9,508 nt of DNA from an uncultured Clostridia bacterium (GTDB lineage: Bacteria; Bacillota; Clostridia; Lachnospirales; Lachnospiraceae), in contig CALZBV010000082.1 of the NCBI GenBank assembly GCA_945622055.1, positions 1-9,508 of the forward strand, given 5' to 3'. A program made the position numbers and the translations under genes. The notes under the pieces are model-generated. The model worked only from the letters and a program-made list of their open reading frames with translations. It made no database searches and was not told the DNA's origin. Positions 6,883 through 9,508 of the stretch are shown piece after piece; position 1 is the stretch's first letter; every line of letters starts with the position of its first letter.

Positions 6883-9078
6883 ATGATTTTACAATTTGAT
6901 CTGAGCCCGAAGGAATTGCAGGCACTTTCCCTGGGGCCGGAGGAACAGGTAATGTATGCCGTTCCGTTTGACTGTGATGCAAACGGTAACTTTGTGGAAA
7001 ATGCATATACGGTTGTGACAAAGAAGCGCCTTCTTCTGTTACAGGACGGTGTTCTTATCCGGGAATATGACCTGGATGAATTTGAAAAAATTAAGGCAGA
7101 GCCACGCATCGGCTGCGGCATTTTGTATGGAATCAGGGAGGGCAGGGAGTACCTGATTGTACGCTATACCGCAAAGCATCTGGCGCGATACGCGTATGTA
7201 ACGAGAGGTATTTCGATTTTAAAGAGCGGAAGCGGGGAAAAGGCAAAGAGTGAAGAGAATGAAAAGCGCTGCTTTCAATGCGGAAGAGCCTTGCCGGGAA
7301 CGAAGGATTGCCCGTACTGCAATAAAAAGAGTAAGGGAGTGTTCCACCAGCTGTTAGGGCTTTTAAAGCCGTATAAGCTGGAAATGATTCCGATTATTGC
7401 CCTGATGCTGCTTCGCTCTGCCATTGCGGTAATCAGTCCGGAAGTTCAGAAGAAGCTCATCGATGATGTGCTGTATCAGAAGCGTGGCGGGTATACCATG
7501 GCCTTTGTTTTACTCGGACTGATGTTTTTCATCGGTGTTGCAGTTGCGTTAAATGATGTTGCAAAGAGCTACTGTTGTTCAAAGCTCGGTTCTAAAATCA
7601 GCCGGGATCTCCGGTCCAAGCTGTATCATAAAATTCAGATTTTATCACTTTCGTATATTAACGAAAAGCGTCCGGGCGAGCTGATGAACCGGTTGATGAA
7701 CGATACGGCACGGGTGCGGTTCTTTATGGAAAATGTATTCTGTAACCTGTTTACCGTATGCATTATGTTTGTCAGCGTTCTTGCGTATATGCTGATTTTA
7801 AACTGGAAGCTGGCACTTTTGTCCTTTATTTTTGTACCGATTGCGGCAGTGCTTTCCATGGCCTGGAGAAAAAATATCCACAGAAAATTCCGGCGTCAGG
7901 GAAAGAAAGCAGACGATGTACATAGTGCACTTCAGGACGTAATCTCCGGTATGAGTGTCGTAAAGGGCTACGGCAAGGAAAAAGAAGAGTCCGGAAAGTT
8001 CAATGAGTATGCGGATGAATTTGCAAAGGTTCAACGGAAAAACGAGGTGTTCTGGGCACTGTTCTTCCCGATGCTTTCCTTCATCATGGGGGTAGGAGTA
8101 TATTTCATTCTGTTCTTCGGCGGACGCAACGTGCTTGCAGACCGGATGACGGTTGGTGAACTGATGCAGTTCGTGAATTATACGTCCATGTTGTATATGT
8201 ACCTTGGCTGGTTAAACAATCTTCCGAAGATGATTATGGACATGGTTACCAGCACGGAGCGTATCAACGATGTACTGGCGCAGGAGCCTCGTATCGTGAA
8301 CTCAAAAAATGCAGTGAAGCCGGAGATTAAGGGAGAACTGGAATTTAAAAAGGCTTCCTTCGGATATCATTCCTACGATCCGATTCTGGAGGATATCAGC
8401 CTAAAGGTAAAGCCGGGGGAAATGATTGGTCTGGTTGGACCTTCCGGTGCCGGAAAATCTACGTTGATTAACCTTGTCATGCATCTGTACGATGTAGACG
8501 GTGGTGCACTTTTTGTAGATGGACATGACATTAAGGACATTGATTTGGATTACTTCCATTCCCAGATTGGCGTAGTGCTTCAGGAAACCTTCCTGTTCTC
8601 CGGAACGATTTACAATAACATTCGTTATGCAAAGCCGGATGCGACAGAGGAAGAGGTGATTAACGCTGCAAAGATGGCAAATGCACATGAATTCATCACC
8701 CGTATGCCGGATGGCTACAATACCTATGTCGGTGAGAAGGGAAGCCGTCTGTCTGGCGGAGAACGCCAGAGAATTGCAATTGCGAGAGCTATTCTAAATA
8801 ATCCGAAGCTTCTGATTCTGGATGAAGCAACGGCAAGTCTGGATACGGAAAGTGAGTTCCTGATTCAGACTGCATTGAATCGTCTGACGAAGGGGAAAAC
8901 AACGATTGCAATTGCACATCGGTTGTCCACGTTAAAGGATGCGGACCGTCTTGTGGTAATCGACCAGCATAAGATTGCGGAGCTGGGAACACATGAGGAG
9001 CTGATGGCCAAAAAGGGTATATATTACGGACTTGTAACTGCACAGCTTGAGATGCAGGCAAAGCGGGAGACTGCTTAG
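6883..9078 (+). CDS. ABC exporter half-transporter with PH-like domain and zinc ribbon (second of a pair)
   Basis: A 731-residue paralogue of the first transporter, same domain order. The PH-like region is about 1-115. The zinc ribbon is C130, C133, C143 and C146, with nine residues between the pairs against eleven in the partner. The exporter membrane domain is about 160-450, with hydrophobic segments near 170-190, 204-226, 285-328 and 389-445. The nucleotide-binding domain has Walker A GPSGAGKST (519-527, K525), signature LSGGERQR (623-630), Walker B D647 with catalytic E648, and H679. Both partners keep all catalytic residues, so neither ATP site looks degenerate. CGGAGGAG at 6868-6874 fixes the start; a nearby ATG at 6879 is out of frame. 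The 32-nt gap after the DUF1854 gene holds no visible terminator, so the three genes should be one transcript. Its linker before the zinc ribbon is shorter than the partner's and lysine/glutamate-rich. Substrate unknown. Confidence 0.91.
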   Translation: MILQFDLSPKELQALSLGPEEQVMYAVPFDCDANGNFVENAYTVVTKKRLLLLQDGVLIREYDLDEFEKIKAEPRIGCGILYGIREGREYLIVRYTAKHLARYAYVTRGISILKSGSGEKAKSEENEKRCFQCGRALPGTKDCPYCNKKSKGVFHQLLGLLKPYKLEMIPIIALMLLRSAIAVISPEVQKKLIDDVLYQKRGGYTMAFVLLGLMFFIGVAVALNDVAKSYCCSKLGSKISRDLRSKLYHKIQILSLSYINEKRPGELMNRLMNDTARVRFFMENVFCNLFTVCIMFVSVLAYMLILNWKLALLSFIFVPIAAVLSMAWRKNIHRKFRRQGKKADDVHSALQDVISGMSVVKGYGKEKEESGKFNEYADEFAKVQRKNEVFWALFFPMLSFIMGVGVYFILFFGGRNVLADRMTVGELMQFVNYTSMLYMYLGWLNNLPKMIMDMVTSTERINDVLAQEPRIVNSKNAVKPEIKGELEFKKASFGYHSYDPILEDISLKVKPGEMIGLVGPSGAGKSTLINLVMHLYDVDGGALFVDGHDIKDIDLDYFHSQIGVVLQETFLFSGTIYNNIRYAKPDATEEEVINAAKMANAHEFITRMPDGYNTYVGEKGSRLSGGERQRIAIARAILNNPKLLILDEATASLDTESEFLIQTALNRLTKGKTTIAIAHRLSTLKDADRLVVIDQHKIAELGTHEELMAKKGIYYGLVTAQLEMQAKRETA

Positions 9079-9117
9079 AAACAATATGATTTTCTTACCT
9101 GTTTTTTGAGAAATCAT

Positions 9118-9146
9118 TTGACATGGTGCAAAAAGAATGTTATGAT
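9118..9146 (+). promoter_or_regulatory. Strong extended -10 sigma-A promoter of the cold-shock gene
   Basis: A perfect -35 TTGACA (9118-9123) is followed after exactly 17 nt by -10 TATGAT (9141-9146, five of six). A TG at 9138-9139 makes it an extended -10 promoter. The expected start point, about seven nt beyond the -10, is near 9153, giving a leader of about 42 nt to the ATG at 9195. That is much shorter than the long leader of E. coli cspA. The -35 starts 40 nt after the stop of the second ABC gene. Confidence 0.85.
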
Positions 9147-9181
9147 AATAACGGTATTTAAAGTACCGTTATTATTTTTTT
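9145..9181 (+). terminator. Intrinsic terminator of the ABC operon, overlapping the cold-shock promoter
   Basis: A perfect 12-bp stem (9145-9156 with 9164-9175) closes a seven-nt loop and runs into seven Ts (9175-9181). It is well placed to end transcription of the ABC - DUF1854 - ABC operon 67 nt after the last stop. The 5' arm begins inside the -10 box of the cold-shock promoter, and the T-tract abuts the GGAGGG ribosome binding site of that gene. On the opposite strand there is no immediate T-run, so it should act in one direction. Confidence 0.85.
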
Positions 9182-9194
9182 GGAGGGCAAAGCT

Positions 9195-9395
9195 ATGCAC
9201 AAAGGTACTGTTAAGTGGTTCAACAACCAGAAGGGTTTCGGATTTATCTGTGATGAGCAGGGTAAGGATGTATTCGTACATTACACCGGACTTAACATGG
9301 AGGGTTTCAAGTCTTTAGAGGAAGGCCAGTCCGTACAGTTCGAAATCGTTGAGGGTGCTAAGGGACCGCAGGCTACAAACGTAACGGTAGCATAA
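9195..9395 (+). CDS. csp: CspA-family cold-shock protein
   Basis: A 66-residue single cold-shock domain, the usual length. It binds single-stranded RNA and DNA and is expected to act as an RNA chaperone. The opening KGTVKWFNNQKGFGFI holds RNP1 (K13-I18) and conserved W8, F15 and F17. RNP2 is VFVHYT (26-31), where most relatives have VFVHFS, a mild change that keeps an aromatic residue. The end, GPQATNVTV, is standard. The ATG at 9195 is preferred: GGAGGG at 9182-9187 precedes it, and the in-frame TTG at 9180 lies on that ribosome binding site. It has its own strong promoter just upstream and is separated from the ABC operon by the terminator. High expression is likely from the promoter and binding site; temperature control cannot be seen. 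Confidence 0.96.
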   Translation: MHKGTVKWFNNQKGFGFICDEQGKDVFVHYTGLNMEGFKSLEEGQSVQFEIVEGAKGPQATNVTVA

Positions 9396-9508
9396 TTCAA
9401 GTAAGTTTTTCAGTGTACCTTTTTCTCATATATAATTATTTTTAATTTTATACGGAATAAGTTATATTGCATTACGAATTGAGAGTAAAGGGATATCGCA
9501 GGACGGTA
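9396..9508. other. AT-rich downstream spacer without a recognisable gene
   Basis: This 113-nt stretch has no credible ORF and no clear hairpin with a T-run, so the terminator of the cold-shock gene is not identified; loose T-rich runs follow its stop. A TATAAT at 9431-9436 stands 18 nt after TTTTCA (9407-9412) and could be a promoter for a gene beyond the window, but such matches are common in AT-rich DNA. The last 30 nt become less AT-rich, perhaps the leader of the next gene. Confidence 0.4.

Noticed and set aside
6482..7021. 179-codon open frame on the - strand across the end of the DUF1854 gene and the start of the second ABC gene
   Set aside because: It lies antisense to two well-supported genes, its translation has no recognisable domain, and it is explained by the codon composition of the + strand.
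5660..8460. Near-identical DNA at the Walker A regions of the two ABC genes, as a recent duplication or gene conversion tract
   Set aside because: The identity is limited to a short stretch that encodes a constrained motif; the flanking sequence is strongly diverged.
9086..9117. Inverted repeat with one bulged T just after the second ABC gene
   Set aside because: The stem is nearly all A/T, its T-run is inside the loop and not after the 3' arm, and a much better terminator lies at 9145-9181.

Overview
The window reads as a chromosomal segment of a Gram-positive, low- to mid-GC Clostridia bacterium, most likely a Lachnospiraceae relative. This is inferred from the relA - MBL hydrolase - hemZ gene order, strong AGGAGG-type ribosome binding sites, short intergenic gaps and a HemZ-type radical-SAM enzyme. 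All genes that I can support lie on the + strand. I see no mobile element, CRISPR array, tRNA or rRNA.

Region 1 (1-3730) is a tightly packed gene string. It holds the C-terminal 287 residues of a Rel-family (p)ppGpp synthetase/hydrolase (5' end outside the window), an MBL-fold hydrolase of the glyoxalase II-like group, HemZ (radical-SAM coproporphyrinogen dehydrogenase family), and a small stand-alone HD-GYP protein predicted to hydrolyse cyclic-di-GMP. Gaps are 12, 13 and 19 nt, each with a ribosome binding site, so this is probably one operon. In many related genomes I would expect hisS-aspS after hemZ; here the HD-GYP gene occupies that place.

Region 2 (3731-3973) is a 243-nt regulatory gap. 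It contains a perfect 23-bp palindrome, a weak candidate promoter, and a 10-bp stem followed by six Ts that looks like a terminator or attenuator. A possible 13-codon upstream ORF overlaps the 3' arm of that stem.

Region 3 (3974-9078) is the most unusual part. It is a three-gene module made of an ABC exporter half-transporter, a DUF1854 protein and a second, paralogous ABC half-transporter. Both transporters carry the same non-standard N-terminal extension: a PH-like (YokE/bPH-like) domain of about 110-130 residues and then a four-cysteine zinc ribbon, ahead of a type I exporter membrane domain and a complete nucleotide-binding domain. The likely product is a heterodimeric exporter with DUF1854 as a cytosolic partner. 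The substrate is unknown. DUF1854 with ABC transporters is also known from cyanophycin-associated loci of other bacteria, but no cyanophycin gene is visible here.

Region 4 (9079-9508) carries a 66-residue cold-shock protein. It has a near-consensus extended -10 promoter whose predicted start point falls inside the 5' arm of a strong intrinsic terminator. That hairpin should stop read-through from the ABC operon, while transcripts begun at the cold-shock promoter should lack most of its 5' arm and escape termination. The last 113 nt are AT-rich with no recognisable gene.
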